A stretch of DNA of 63,408 nt from JAMQKA01 sp043951865 (lineage in GTDB: Bacteria > Bacteroidota > Rhodothermia > Balneolales > Balneolaceae), in the NCBI RefSeq assembly GCF_043951865.1, contig NZ_JBINJF010000026.1:1-63408 (forward strand), given 5' to 3'. The notes beneath the pieces are model-generated. The model searched no databases. It was not told the DNA's origin and saw nothing but the letters and a program-made list of their open reading frames with translations. The position numbers and the translations under genes were made by a program. Of this stretch, positions 53,556 to 63,166 are shown piece by piece (the first letter of the stretch is position 1; each line of letters opens with the position of its first letter).

Positions 53556-54743
53556 TCAATTTCTGATTTCCACTCTTACCCCATCCTCAATACGCTCATC
53601 GGGATGGGTCAGCACGATTTCGCCGGCCCTCAATCCGTTAACGATTTGCGTATTTAATCCACTTTGACGACCCGCTTCCACCGTGCGAAATCGGGCCGCT
53701 CCCCCCTCGACGGAAAACAGTCCCCATTCCTCACCGGTCCGGAACAGGGATGAGGAAGGGACCTGCAGCACGTCGTCGCCCTGCCAGATAATAAATTCCG
53801 CCACCACGCGGTAGCCGTCGCCCAGCGCCTGCCACTGCTGCCGGGGCGAAAGGATATCCAGGATTACCGGTACCCGCTGCTCTTCCACGCCCAGTGCCGA
53901 TATACGGGTATACCCGGAGGGTTCCACTACGCGAACAATACCGTCCAAAATCATTTCATCGCCCCATCGCTTGATGCGCACCGGCATTCCCGTGCGCACC
54001 TGCACCGCATCGGTTGACAGCAAATCGACCTTTATTTCCAGGGAGGATGGATCGCCGACCTCCAGGATCGGAGTCCCGGCCTGTACCGTCCCCTCACTTT
54101 CCTGGTAAATTTTCAAGAGCCGGCCGTTGACAGGGGATTGAATGGCGACCTGCTCCCGCCCGCCTGAAGCCTGGAACGAACGCAGCGCCGACTCGGCCGC
54201 CTGCATCTCGTGCTCGGCGATATTCAGTGAAAACTCGGCCGAGGCTTTCTGCGCGGCTGCGCGCCGGGCGGCCAGCTTGGCATTATCGAGTCCCTGCCGG
54301 CTGCCTATGCCTTGATCAAAAACTTTTTGCAGCCGCTCCAGTTCAACGTCAGCCATTCGTTGCTCTTCGGTGGCAAGATTGAGATTCTCCTTCGCCAGCT
54401 TTAGTCGTGATTTGGCTGCTTCCAGCTGCGCCTGGGCCATTTCGTGCTGTCGGGCGCTGATCAAATCGGGGACGGGCTGGATCTGGAACAGCTCCTGGTT
54501 GGCGGTTACGGTATCTCCCACTTCGTACTGAATGCGCAGGAAATATCCCGTTACGGGGGCCGAAATAGTATAGCGGTCAGCTACCCGGGTTTTGCCTTCA
54601 TCTTCAATGGTTACCTCAAGCGGAGCCACCCGGACCTGTTCCACATTAACCGGTACCGGAGAAGGTAGAAATCCCCATACCACAAACAGTACTATGACAA
54701 TGGCTAAAATCGATATGAGTATTTGTTTTTTTGTGATTTTCAT
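53556..54743 (-). CDS. HlyD-type periplasmic adaptor of an ABC exporter (MacA-like)
   Basis: A 395-residue adaptor: one N-terminal membrane anchor (ILISILAIVIVLFVVWGF, about 8-26), a lipoyl-type beta hairpin split by a long coiled coil (about 95-190, ARQHEMAQAQLEAAKSRLK) and barrel domains to the end (GLRAGEIVLTHPDERIEDGV). It follows the FtsX gene by 4 bases and links the ABC transporter to an outer membrane channel. No TolC gene lies beside it. Cargo unknown. Confidence 0.9.
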   Translation of the reverse strand: MKITKKQILISILAIVIVLFVVWGFLPSPVPVNVEQVRVAPLEVTIEDEGKTRVADRYTISAPVTGYFLRIQYEVGDTVTANQELFQIQPVPDLISARQHEMAQAQLEAAKSRLKLAKENLNLATEEQRMADVELERLQKVFDQGIGSRQGLDNAKLAARRAAAQKASAEFSLNIAEHEMQAAESALRSFQASGGREQVAIQSPVNGRLLKIYQESEGTVQAGTPILEVGDPSSLEIKVDLLSTDAVQVRTGMPVRIKRWGDEMILDGIVRVVEPSGYTRISALGVEEQRVPVILDILSPRQQWQALGDGYRVVAEFIIWQGDDVLQVPSSSLFRTGEEWGLFSVEGGAARFRTVEAGRQSGLNTQIVNGLRAGEIVLTHPDERIEDGVRVEIRN

Positions 54744-54747
54744 TGCT

Positions 54748-57111
54748 CTATTCTCTTGTTTTTAAGACGCCTATCAGATCCAGCTTGTGCAATTTTCGGC
54801 GGACCATCCAGCCCGATAACAGGGCTGAAATAATGACGACCAGTGCCGCCAGGGCGTAGGTTGCGCGTGTAATATTCATGGGAATACGGTACAGTTCTGT
54901 TTGCAGTGACCATACGATGAAATAGGTTAATCCCCAGCCGATGAGAAATCCGATCGGGATGGCCAGCAGTACCACAATGGTCAGTTCGCCGAGCAGGATG
55001 TATGAGATCTCCCCGCGGGTTAGCCCGAGCACGCGCAGGCTGGCCAGTTCCCGGCTGCGTTCGGAAAGCGATATCCGCGCGTTGTTATAGACCACGCTGA
55101 ACGCGGTGGCCCCGGCAAACAGGGAGATAAACAGGGCAATTATCAGCCAGGTTTGGGCCGTGGCTTCATAAAAGCGCTCAATCATCCGCTGTTTGGATAT
55201 AATCTCTCCCACAAGGGGGCTCTCTTTCAGCGTGGCGGTGATTTCATCCTCAAACCTGCGGTCGATGGACAGGTAGCTGCCGGAGACTACATTTTTTTCG
55301 GGCAGCAGGCTGTTCAGCTTTTCAATATTCATGTAGCAGGTCAATCCAAAAAACTGATTGACAAACCCGGTTACCGGTATCTGCGCGATACGCCCGCTGC
55401 CATCCATAAACTCAACGGTGGCCGTATCTCCGGCATCTATCTTCAAAATTTCTCCGAGCTTCCGGTTGATCAGCAGTCCTTCCTGCGGTATAGTAACAGG
55501 CTTCTGTTCGGTATCCAGTATTTGCCGCAATTTCATATTGGTGGAGTGCCCCTCAATGGCTGTGAGATATCTGCGGTGTTCCGATATCACCCGAACCGGA
55601 ACCGCGCGGTACCCCTCGCTGTAATACACGCCGGGCGTTCGCTGTATCTCCATGACGGCGTGGTCGGATACCTCTTCAATGAATGACACCCCGAGATCAA
55701 ACAGGTTGGCCTGGCGGAACTCGACCTCCACGGAGTATTTCACCGAATCGTTGCTCATGCGGCCCAACATCACCAGGGCAGCCGCAAACGCCACGCCTGC
55801 AATCCCAAAAGTCACTTTTACTCGCTGCCGACCCATTTGCCGCAAAATCATTTTAGTAGGTTGATCCAGCAGGGCCGAAGCGCCCATCTTTTCCAGCAGA
55901 CTCCGGTGATATACTTTGGGCTGCTCCGGGCGCATCGCCTCGGCGGGCGGCAGCGTAACCGCTTCGCGTACGGAAAAGAACACCCCGCTATAGGCCGCCA
56001 GCATACTGATCAGGGAGGCCGCAATGATATCCCAGGCACTCATCTCAAAATCGAGATAGGGAAACCGGTAGTAATTGGCATAGAGGTTGGAGAGGCGGTG
56101 GCCGAGATCGTACCCCAGCAGTATGCCCCCCGCCAGCCCGATCGCCACGATCACCGATACCATCAGCGAATAGTGAAGGCCGATCTCCGTATTTCGGTAC
56201 CCAAATGCTTTGAGGATACCGATCTGCTCTCGCTGGGTTCGTATCAGCCGGCCGATCACCACATTAAGCAGGAAGGCGGCCACCAGGATAAAGATGGTGG
56301 GGATGATAGTGGCAATCTGCCTGAGCTGGTTGAACTCCTCGGTAATAAAAAAGTGGGAGCTCTGGTCTTCCCGGCTGATGGCCCCGAGTCCGCCATACGG
56401 CTTCAGCATGAGATCGAGCTGGGTGATAACATCCTTCTCATTGGTACCACGGGTTACCGAGAGTACCGCATTGTTGAACGCGCCGTCCATGTCGTAGGCG
56501 GCCTCCAGCGGAGCGCGCCGCATCCAGATGATGGCAAACCGCTGCAGGTCGCCCGACGCATTGCCGGGCTGTCCCTGGAAGATAAACTCCGGCGACAACC
56601 CGATTCCGACAATCGTAAGCTCTTTCTTCTTCCCGTTTATGACGGCCGCAAGCTTGTCTCCCGCACTGAATTCGTGCTCTGTCGCAAACCCTTCGCCCAG
56701 CACAATCTCGTCTTCCACATAGGGATTCGGCAGCCGCCCCTCGCGCAGGTAGAGTCGATTCAACAGGGGCTCGCGCTCATCGGGCAGTGAGGTGATCATG
56801 CCGATGACGGCCTCGTTAAACCCGGGAACTGCCAGGTTTACGCCCGACTGGATCCGGGTCTCCACGCGGTTAACGCCCTCAATTTCCCGGATGCGGCTGG
56901 TCAGCGAGTTGGGGGCCCGTTTTAGTGAGGCAAACACATTCGAAAAGTAATAGTCCTGGTAATAGGACTCTTGGGATTGGCGAAGCGAATCCAGCGTACT
57001 CAGGAAGGTGATATAGGTGGCCGCCCCGCAGATAATCATCAGGGCGATAACAAACACCATGCCCCACATGTTTGAGATATCCCGCAGCAGTTTTCGACTC
57101 ATTGCACGCAT
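54748..57111 (-). CDS. FtsX-family ABC transporter permease (two-unit)
   Basis: A 787-residue MacB/LolE-like permease if started at ATG 57111 (MRAMSRKLLRDISNMWG), 4 bases after the ATPase stop. A longer frame from 57183 would overlap the ATPase gene by 68 bases and adds no conserved residues. It has one N-terminal helix (about 17-37), a large periplasmic domain, three helices (about 265-375), a second periplasmic domain and three more helices near the end. Two FtsX domains are thus present. It works with the ATPase (57116) and the HlyD gene in export of an unknown substrate or lipid. Confidence 0.88.
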   Translation of the reverse strand: MRAMSRKLLRDISNMWGMVFVIALMIICGAATYITFLSTLDSLRQSQESYYQDYYFSNVFASLKRAPNSLTSRIREIEGVNRVETRIQSGVNLAVPGFNEAVIGMITSLPDEREPLLNRLYLREGRLPNPYVEDEIVLGEGFATEHEFSAGDKLAAVINGKKKELTIVGIGLSPEFIFQGQPGNASGDLQRFAIIWMRRAPLEAAYDMDGAFNNAVLSVTRGTNEKDVITQLDLMLKPYGGLGAISREDQSSHFFITEEFNQLRQIATIIPTIFILVAAFLLNVVIGRLIRTQREQIGILKAFGYRNTEIGLHYSLMVSVIVAIGLAGGILLGYDLGHRLSNLYANYYRFPYLDFEMSAWDIIAASLISMLAAYSGVFFSVREAVTLPPAEAMRPEQPKVYHRSLLEKMGASALLDQPTKMILRQMGRQRVKVTFGIAGVAFAAALVMLGRMSNDSVKYSVEVEFRQANLFDLGVSFIEEVSDHAVMEIQRTPGVYYSEGYRAVPVRVISEHRRYLTAIEGHSTNMKLRQILDTEQKPVTIPQEGLLINRKLGEILKIDAGDTATVEFMDGSGRIAQIPVTGFVNQFFGLTCYMNIEKLNSLLPEKNVVSGSYLSIDRRFEDEITATLKESPLVGEIISKQRMIERFYEATAQTWLIIALFISLFAGATAFSVVYNNARISLSERSRELASLRVLGLTRGEISYILLGELTIVVLLAIPIGFLIGWGLTYFIVWSLQTELYRIPMNITRATYALAALVVIISALLSGWMVRRKLHKLDLIGVLKTRE

Positions 57112-57115
57112 GGCG

Positions 57116-57880
57116 TTACCACTCCATCTCGTCCGGAGATACTTTTTGCTCATTTTCCCTGATGCCGGCAATTTTACCGTCATGCAGGCTGATGATCCGG
57201 TCGGCCATACCCCCGATTACGACATTGTGGGTGATCAGTATGGTAGCCGTTCCCAGGCTTTCGTACACTTTCTGCAGCGCCTTCAGCACTACGATGCCTG
57301 TCTTCGAGTCGAGCGCGCCGGTCGGCTCGTCGCAAAGCAACACATCCGGATTTTTGGCTACAGCCCGGGCAATGGCCACACGCTGCTGCTCGCCACCCGA
57401 AAGCTGGGCCGGGAAGTGATCCATCCGGTCCTGCAGGTCAACGAGCGCCAATGCTTCCTCAGGTTCCATGGGATGTTCGGCAATCTCGGTCACAATGGCT
57501 ACGTTCTCGCGGGCGGTCAGGCTGGGGATGAGGTTATAAAACTGGAACACGAATCCCACATTCAAGCGCCTGTAGTTTGTAAGCTCACTTTCCGAGGCGT
57601 GGGTAAGATCCACATCACGATACTGCACGTGACCAGCCGTCGCCGTATCCAGCCCGCCCAGGATATTCACCAGCGTAGATTTCCCGCTGCCCGATGCCCC
57701 GAGCAGAACGACGACTTCGCCCGCATAAATTTCCATATCAATACCCCGCAAAGCCTGAACCTCCACAACGCCCATCTGATACACTTTAGTCAGTGCGCTG
57801 GTGGAGAAAATGATTGGGCTGGTTTCAATATCTGGCGCGGTTGTACTCATGAATATCATATTACCATCAATACCATCCAA
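57116..57880 (-). CDS. ABC transporter ATP-binding protein (MacB/LolD type)
   Basis: A 254-residue ATPase: Walker A GASGSGKSTLVN (about 57-68), Q-loop FVFQFYNLIPSLTARENV, signature LSGGEQQRVAIARA, Walker B VLLCDEPTGALDS and a His switch in ILITHN. Its pattern FNLIPxLTAxENV fits the MacB/LolD/FtsE group. First gene of the ATPase-FtsX-HlyD operon. An alternative start lies at ATG of MIFMST; the one used (MDGIDGN) is the first. Confidence 0.92.
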   Translation of the reverse strand: MDGIDGNMIFMSTTAPDIETSPIIFSTSALTKVYQMGVVEVQALRGIDMEIYAGEVVVLLGASGSGKSTLVNILGGLDTATAGHVQYRDVDLTHASESELTNYRRLNVGFVFQFYNLIPSLTARENVAIVTEIAEHPMEPEEALALVDLQDRMDHFPAQLSGGEQQRVAIARAVAKNPDVLLCDEPTGALDSKTGIVVLKALQKVYESLGTATILITHNVVIGGMADRIISLHDGKIAGIRENEQKVSPDEMEW

Positions 57881-58109
57881 AAAATGTAAAGGGATCCCTA
57901 AATCGACTACATGAGAATGGTACTCTCCTTGTAGGTGATTTTCTTACGTGCACCTGGCTGGAACCATAGAATAGAGCTTCCAAAATCAGCCCCGATTCCT
58001 GCGAAAAGTAAAGACCAACCGAGAGCCTGGAATCTTTTTTAATTCCTTAAAACCCGGGATAAGCAGCTAAAATATTCCACTCTCTTTTGATTTCTCCTAT
58101 ACCAGGATA

Positions 58110-60035
58110 TTACGATCGCAATAGTCGCAATCCATTCAATACGACGATTAACGTGCTTCCCTCATGTCCCACGACCCCAAGGGGCAGCGGCAGGTTGAAA
58201 AAGAAAACGGAAAGTACAAGCATGACAATGACCGCTAAACTAAAAATTATATTCTGCCAAACGACCTTTTTGGCCCGTCTTGCCAAATCGATCATATAGG
58301 GCAGCTTTTCAAGGTCGTCTGCCATCAGTACTACGTCGGCTGTTTCCAGCGCCACATCGGTTCCCACCGCACCCATGGCAACTCCCAGGTGGCTGCTGGC
58401 CAGCGCAGGGGCGTCATTTACCCCATCACCCACCATGGCCACGGCCTCATCCCGGGCCATTTTCCGGATGATTTCCACTTTTTCTTCGGGCAGGAGCTGA
58501 GCGTAGTACTCATCAATATTTAATTCGTCGGCGACCCTCCGGGCCACACCTTCAAGATCGCCGGTAAGTATTACAAATTTTTTGATCCCCAATTCTCGCA
58601 GTTTGTTTAGGGCTCCCTGCGCTTGATCCCGAATCTGATCTGAAAAGACAAGAAGACCGTTCAGCTCTCCATTGCGACTTATATAAATGATAGTCTTTCC
58701 GCTCTGCTCCAGTTTTTTAATAGTGGCCTGCCGTTCGTTGTCCAGCCGGTACAGCAGTCCGTCAAACAGTTTACGATTGCCCACCTTGACTTCATCACTG
58801 CCAATACGGGCCAGCACGCCCTTGCCTATTTCAGCCCTCACATTTTCTGCTTTCGGGAATTCAATATTTCGCATATGAACTTCCCTTAATATGGCAGCGC
58901 CCAGATGATGCTCGGAGTGCTGCTCGGCGGATGCCGCCAGGGCTAAGAGTTTATTTTCGGAGTTTGTACTGGTACCATTGCCGCTATTGAAGGCGATGAT
59001 ATCGGTAACGGCCGATTGGCCGGTGGTGAGTGTCCCCGTCTTGTCAAAGGCGATCGTGGAAATTTCTGCGGCTTGTTCCAGGTAGGCCCCTCCCTTAAAC
59101 AAAACTCCATTCCTGGCGGCATTTGCTATGGCGGAGAGTATGCTGGCAGGGGTACTGATAATCAGTGCACAGGGAGATGCCACCACCAGGATCGTCATGG
59201 CACGGTAAAAGGTGGGATCAAAAGGCTGATTGAATACCAGGTAGGGAATGAATATTAATCCTGTGGTGAACAGGATAACGCCGATTGCATATCGCGATTC
59301 AAATTCATCCAAAAAGCGCTGGGTTTCGGCTTTCCGGCTCTGGGCCTCTTCCACCAACTTGATAATCTTTGCCAGGGTGGTATCCCCGGCCAGGCGGGTG
59401 ACCTCAATTTCCAGCACCCCGTCTTCATTCATGGTAGCAGCAAATACCTCGCTGCCCGGCTCTTTGGTTACCGGCATACTTTCCCCTGTGATGGCCGCCT
59501 GATCTACTGTGCTGACGCCCGATTGTACCTGCCCGTCGATGGGAATGCGTTCGCCCGGTTTGACGATGATGAGCTCACCGATGGCCAGCTCTTCTACAGT
59601 ACGGTACGTTTCGCTTCCATCCTCATTCCGGACAAGCGCTTTGTCAGGACGCAGTTTCATCAGTGAGCGGATTGCCCTGCGACTTCTGCCCATCGCATAG
59701 TCCTGTAGCGTATTGCTCAATGAAAAAAGGAACAGCAAGATAGCTCCCTCCAGCCAGTTGTCAATGAGGGCGGCACCCATCGCCGCCAGTATCATCAGTA
59801 CATCAACATTTATCTGGAGTCTCAGCAAGGCTTTTACGCTCTGAATAGTCCCGGAATACCCGCCCGTCAGGTAAGCGGCCATATAGAAAAAACGGGCTGT
59901 ATGGTCAGTGATAAGCCCAAAAACAGATCCAAAGAACCCAGCTGCCAGGCTAATAGTGCAAAGAATAGTTAACCAGGCATAGAATGTCGGAGCAGTGAAG
60001 AAGACAGCGGCGTTATTTTTGGGCTCGTTTGTCAT
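58110..60035 (-). CDS. P1B-4-type metal-transporting P-type ATPase (Co/Fe/Zn exporter-like)
   Basis: A 641-residue P-type ATPase with no N-terminal metal-binding domain. Actuator TGESMPVTK; ion site SPC (Ser287-Pro-Cys289) in VVASPCALIIS instead of the CPC of Cu/Zn ATPases; phosphorylation DKTGTLTTGQ (Asp331); hinge GDGVNDAPALA; and a last-helix motif VGHEGSTLIVVLNG. SPC together with HEGST defines the P1B-4 group (CoaT/CtpD/PfeT), which exports Co2+, Fe2+ or Zn2+. Standing before a metal-envelope gene set fits. The gene is alone; the 229-base gap 57881-58109 downstream shows no gene. Confidence 0.92.
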   Translation of the reverse strand: MTNEPKNNAAVFFTAPTFYAWLTILCTISLAAGFFGSVFGLITDHTARFFYMAAYLTGGYSGTIQSVKALLRLQINVDVLMILAAMGAALIDNWLEGAILLFLFSLSNTLQDYAMGRSRRAIRSLMKLRPDKALVRNEDGSETYRTVEELAIGELIIVKPGERIPIDGQVQSGVSTVDQAAITGESMPVTKEPGSEVFAATMNEDGVLEIEVTRLAGDTTLAKIIKLVEEAQSRKAETQRFLDEFESRYAIGVILFTTGLIFIPYLVFNQPFDPTFYRAMTILVVASPCALIISTPASILSAIANAARNGVLFKGGAYLEQAAEISTIAFDKTGTLTTGQSAVTDIIAFNSGNGTSTNSENKLLALAASAEQHSEHHLGAAILREVHMRNIEFPKAENVRAEIGKGVLARIGSDEVKVGNRKLFDGLLYRLDNERQATIKKLEQSGKTIIYISRNGELNGLLVFSDQIRDQAQGALNKLRELGIKKFVILTGDLEGVARRVADELNIDEYYAQLLPEEKVEIIRKMARDEAVAMVGDGVNDAPALASSHLGVAMGAVGTDVALETADVVLMADDLEKLPYMIDLARRAKKVVWQNIIFSLAVIVMLVLSVFFFNLPLPLGVVGHEGSTLIVVLNGLRLLRS

Positions 60036-60430
60036 GCAAATTCACACGCTTTCGCTAAATTGTTGGCATGGAAATATTACTATAAAATTGTGACCCCAAC
60101 CGCCCTCAGTTTGTATTATAAACGACCCGGTTAATCTGTATATGTGTGCACACTTAAGGTATTCATACAACATGTTGACAAGTTGAATAAATGATGAAAT
60201 TGTTATTCTCTGATGAATTTTCAAACATAATGGAAACTGATTGGTAACAAAGGCTTATAAAAAATATTTGGTGGCACTGAATATTGAAATTGAACTGCCC
60301 CCCCCAGTAATGTTCGGTCTAAGCTAAGAAATAAGGATTTAATTCTGTTCGAAAAATTGAGAGACAAAAAAATTACCAACGTCAAAAATACCGGTTAAAC
60401 CGTCCGCACTTTTTTACCCTGGAATATTCA
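60036..60430. other. Intergenic region upstream of the P-type ATPase
   Basis: A 395-base gap with no gene. It holds a C-run, AT-rich stretches likely to include the ATPase promoter, and a weak CGGT-TTA-ACCG hairpin with T-tract (near 60384-60402, minus strand) that may end the upstream operon. No dyad typical of metal regulators was found by eye. Confidence 0.4.
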
Positions 60431-60916
60431 TTAATCATCTTCAGATTCCATACTTTGGGAAGGCGGAGGATCGCCGGTCAATTCGGGATGCATGATTTTA
60501 CCGCCCAGGTATGCCGTGTAGCCCAGCATTGATCCCACCGCTAAACTGTAGATAAGCAAAAACCAGATTATCTGTTTCGAGTATCTGATCTGTTTGCTCG
60601 TCATAACGAAGGCTGCAACAGCTACAGCTCCCAGAACGATGGCCAGCCACTGTGCAGTTTCAGCCGCCTCTTCGTGATCGTGAATGGCTTGCTCAGATAC
60701 GCCGGGAACCGATTCAACAATATCTTCAGCCCGCTCTCCGCTCTGTACGGCGACAACGGCCGTCAGACCGGCAACGATAAAGCCAACCAGTGCCACTTTT
60801 TTGATCGCCGGTTGATTGGCAATGATTCCCCACGCCAAAATCGGAATGGAAAACAGTGTTGCCAAAATAGGTATGTGATTGACCATCAGGTGAATATGTG
60901 CCGCATTAAAGTCCAT
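60431..60916 (-). CDS. Four-helix membrane protein (DUF2231-like)
   Basis: A 161-residue integral membrane protein if started at ATG 60916 (MDFNAAHIHLMVNHIP), preceded by an AGGAGAGG ribosome binding site at 5 bases; an earlier ATG at 60955 adds 13 residues without that site. Helices near residues 15-35, 45-63, 85-105 and 115-135. The His-rich start and AHIHLMVNHIPILATLF resemble DUF2231 heme/metal-linked membrane proteins. Acidic C-terminus SESEDD-like. Operon-mate of the small envelope genes upstream. Confidence 0.75.
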   Translation of the reverse strand: MDFNAAHIHLMVNHIPILATLFSIPILAWGIIANQPAIKKVALVGFIVAGLTAVVAVQSGERAEDIVESVPGVSEQAIHDHEEAAETAQWLAIVLGAVAVAAFVMTSKQIRYSKQIIWFLLIYSLAVGSMLGYTAYLGGKIMHPELTGDPPPSQSMESEDD

Positions 60917-61003
60917 GACTACCTCTCCTTCGTATGTTGTGGAGATGAACGCCAACTTCTGATCTCCATAGAATTATTGAATATTGTTGATTTAGAAAGA
61001 CGG

Positions 61004-61465
61004 TCACTGATTATTCCTCATGCCGCTCATTCTCCAGCCCCTCCATACCGGGAACCCGTTTTGATCCCTGAGCTGCAGTGTCATCTCGTTACGCTTCACC
61101 GTGGCTGCAACAAGAGCCGGGGCTCCATTAAAGGTGATGCGAGAGCCGGTAACTTCGATCTTGTCTCCCTTGTTAAGTTGATCTTGCTCATTCAGGTACC
61201 AGACTGGTCCCAGGTGTACCGGTATCGACTCGGTATCAGTTTTTACAACCACATGTACGCCCATCACAGCGGCGTTCTTTTTACTTGGAATGTAAGAGAT
61301 GTCCACGACTTCGCCCTTCATCGTTTCGACAGTACTGACGTCATAATTCCGGGTGTACATCTGCCCCATCCCTTTGCCGGGCCGCTGTTGTGACCACGCG
61401 GTTGAAAGCAGCGTTACTGTCATGATCACGATGGATAATACCGTACTCATTATTACTTTGTTCAT
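61004..61465 (-). CDS. Secreted OB-fold-like small protein
   Basis: A 153-residue protein, signal peptide 1-25 (MSTVLSIVIMTVTLLSTAWS, cut before QQRPG). The mature part reads like a beta-barrel nucleic-acid or ligand-binding OB fold: KGEVVDISYIPS, MGVHVVVKTDTESIPVHLGP and NKGDKIEVTGSRI, repeating small polar loops. No clear family name. Ends with LRDQNGFPVWRGWRMSG. Lies between the barrel gene and the four-helix gene in the minus-strand operon. Confidence 0.65.
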   Translation of the reverse strand: MNKVIMSTVLSIVIMTVTLLSTAWSQQRPGKGMGQMYTRNYDVSTVETMKGEVVDISYIPSKKNAAVMGVHVVVKTDTESIPVHLGPVWYLNEQDQLNKGDKIEVTGSRITFNGAPALVAATVKRNEMTLQLRDQNGFPVWRGWRMSGMRNNQ

Positions 61466-61500
61466 CTCCGATTCCTCATTCAGATTAGTTTTTTATTTAT

Positions 61501-62367
61501 TTAAAAATTTATACTCCAACCAGCGCCGATACTGAAGTCGGATGCCGACTCTGTTAATCCAACAAGCAGGTTGGTATTCAGGGCGACATTCGGTGCCACC
61601 TGGAAGCTCAGCCCGGCTCCGGCATTCATTGGTGGATCGATATCCTCGATAATTTGCGTAGAGCCAAAGAAACTGGCCGTAGCCATCAGCTTGCCCTCCT
61701 GGAAAGTCTGCCCTAGGGCGGCGCTGTAGCTCAGAATGTTTTTAAAATCCAGGTCATCCATGTCGCCAAGCTGCCAATACATTCCGCTCAATATCAGGAG
61801 TGTATTGCCGGCCACGCGCTGCGACCAGGATAGCCCGGCACCGAAATCCCACGCCCCGGTGCCAAATCCAGAATCGGCATCAGTCAGCGGAAATTTTATG
61901 CCAAAATTCCCATTGACGGATGTCTGTCCGAACCCGGAGCTGTAAATTCTTACGCTTCCCGAAAGAGAAGGATCCCCAAAATGGGTTTCGGTGAAGTTCA
62001 GGGTATCGGTAGTACCCGGATCGATTCTTCTCCTGCCGCGACGGTTTCCTTGTCCACCGTCGCTGCCGTCAACTAATCGGTTATGGGGCCCGCCTGTGGG
62101 TAGTGGACCCATTCCTGAGCTGGTGTAGGAAATCCACGGGGTGTTCTGGGCGATGAAGGGGACATTCAGGTGCAGGCTTAGCCTGTCTCCGGAAATACCA
62201 AGCCCGTTGTTGAAATAAAAGCTCCCGGTTTGCTCGGTAAAATAGTAGGAGCCGGTGGCGTATTGTACAGACCCATTATAGGTCAGGGCCTGTCCACTGG
62301 CCTGCCCGGCTCCAGCTGCCCAACATAGCACTCCTCCTACTAACAATGCTCGCATTTGATGCCTCAT
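61501..62367 (-). CDS. Outer membrane beta-barrel protein (phenol-degradation MetA-like/transporter)
   Basis: A 288-residue barrel with signal peptide 1-28 (LLVGGVLCWAAGAGQASGQA) and alternating strands, ending in the typical Phe (AGWSINF). A basic loop GNRRGRRRIDPG near 105-116 interrupts the strand pattern. Resembles the transporter/MetA-pathway outer membrane family loosely. Its start codon is 14 bases from the Met/Gln-rich gene stop, same operon. Substrate unknown. Confidence 0.68.
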   Translation of the reverse strand: MRHQMRALLVGGVLCWAAGAGQASGQALTYNGSVQYATGSYYFTEQTGSFYFNNGLGISGDRLSLHLNVPFIAQNTPWISYTSSGMGPLPTGGPHNRLVDGSDGGQGNRRGRRRIDPGTTDTLNFTETHFGDPSLSGSVRIYSSGFGQTSVNGNFGIKFPLTDADSGFGTGAWDFGAGLSWSQRVAGNTLLILSGMYWQLGDMDDLDFKNILSYSAALGQTFQEGKLMATASFFGSTQIIEDIDPPMNAGAGLSFQVAPNVALNTNLLVGLTESASDFSIGAGWSINF

Positions 62368-62381
62368 CTCAGAAACCTGGT

Positions 62382-62849
62382 TTAATTGTTGCTACCGGTG
62401 GATTGTTGTTGATGCAGGCGTTTGGTAATCCGCTCCATGGTTTGGACGGCCTCTTCAGCTTGTCCGGTCATGTTGTTAAGATGTTGACTGAGCCGATCCA
62501 TATCCTGTTGCATGGTTCGGTCGCGCGTCATCTGCTGGTCTTGTTGCATCTGATTGCATCGCTCGGCGGCATTCTTCATGGTGCCGAGGGTCATCTGCAT
62601 CTGTTCATTGAACCGGTGCATCATTTGGTACTGGTTTCTGGTCTGCTCATCCTGAACCTGCTGCATACGACGATTCATCTCCTGGTTCATCATATGGGTC
62701 CGCTCCATAAGCTGATTCATCTTTTGCATCATCTGGTTCATCTGCTGCATTTGTTGCTGCATCTGCTGTTGCTGCCCGGGTTGTTGGGCATATGCGGACG
62801 TAAAACTGCCCAGCATCAATGCTATTAATAAGACACTTAAGCGTTTCAT
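62382..62849 (-). CDS. Met/Gln-rich periplasmic protein
   Basis: A 155-residue secreted protein: signal peptide 1-21 (LSVLLIALMLGSFTSAYA, cut before QQPG). The mature region to about 130 is a low-complexity coiled coil dominated by Met and Gln (QMQQQMQQMNQMMQKMNQLM) with one Cys; the Met density could bind Cu+ or Ag+ or give an oxidation-sensing helix. It is the first gene of a minus-strand operon with the barrel, OB-like and four-helix proteins. No homologous family is recognised. Confidence 0.75.
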   Translation of the reverse strand: MKRLSVLLIALMLGSFTSAYAQQPGQQQQMQQQMQQMNQMMQKMNQLMERTHMMNQEMNRRMQQVQDEQTRNQYQMMHRFNEQMQMTLGTMKNAAERCNQMQQDQQMTRDRTMQQDMDRLSQHLNNMTGQAEEAVQTMERITKRLHQQQSTGSNN

Positions 62850-63166
62850 AGCTCATTGTATTTAGTTGGAGTTTATTTAACGGTTAAAATTTCCTCAAAT
62901 AACTTGTCACAAGAAGTGCTGAGTTCCTTTAGACAACATGTGGTTTAAACACGCTGCAAGTTGTAGAGCAAACCCTTACAGCCTGGAACCTTTCCATCAT
63001 TATTCTCCGAATATTCATTAATACCAGCCTGTGCTATTTAAATAGGGCCTCCTCAGACCCACATTACTTCATTGGCTAATTTGTCCAAAACCCTTCCGTT
63101 TCTGCGATCCCCTATGCCAATGTAGGATCCTGATTTTATAAAATAGCTTTATTTGTCTCATATGGG
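62850..63166. other. Intergenic region, no gene seen
   Basis: About 317 bases upstream of the Met/Gln-rich gene. Contains the promoter region of that operon and short AT tracts; no recognisable ORF, RNA or inverted repeat. Confidence 0.4.

Noticed and set aside
54748..57183. Permease start at 57183
   Set aside because: It would overlap the ATPase gene by 68 bases; ATG 57111, 4 bases after the ATPase stop, fits the operon and the usual FtsX N-terminus.
62346..62828. Plus-strand frame rich in Leu and His opposite the Met/Gln-rich gene
   Set aside because: It is the antisense reading of CAG/CAA/ATG-rich codons; the minus-strand frame has a signal peptide and is the real gene.
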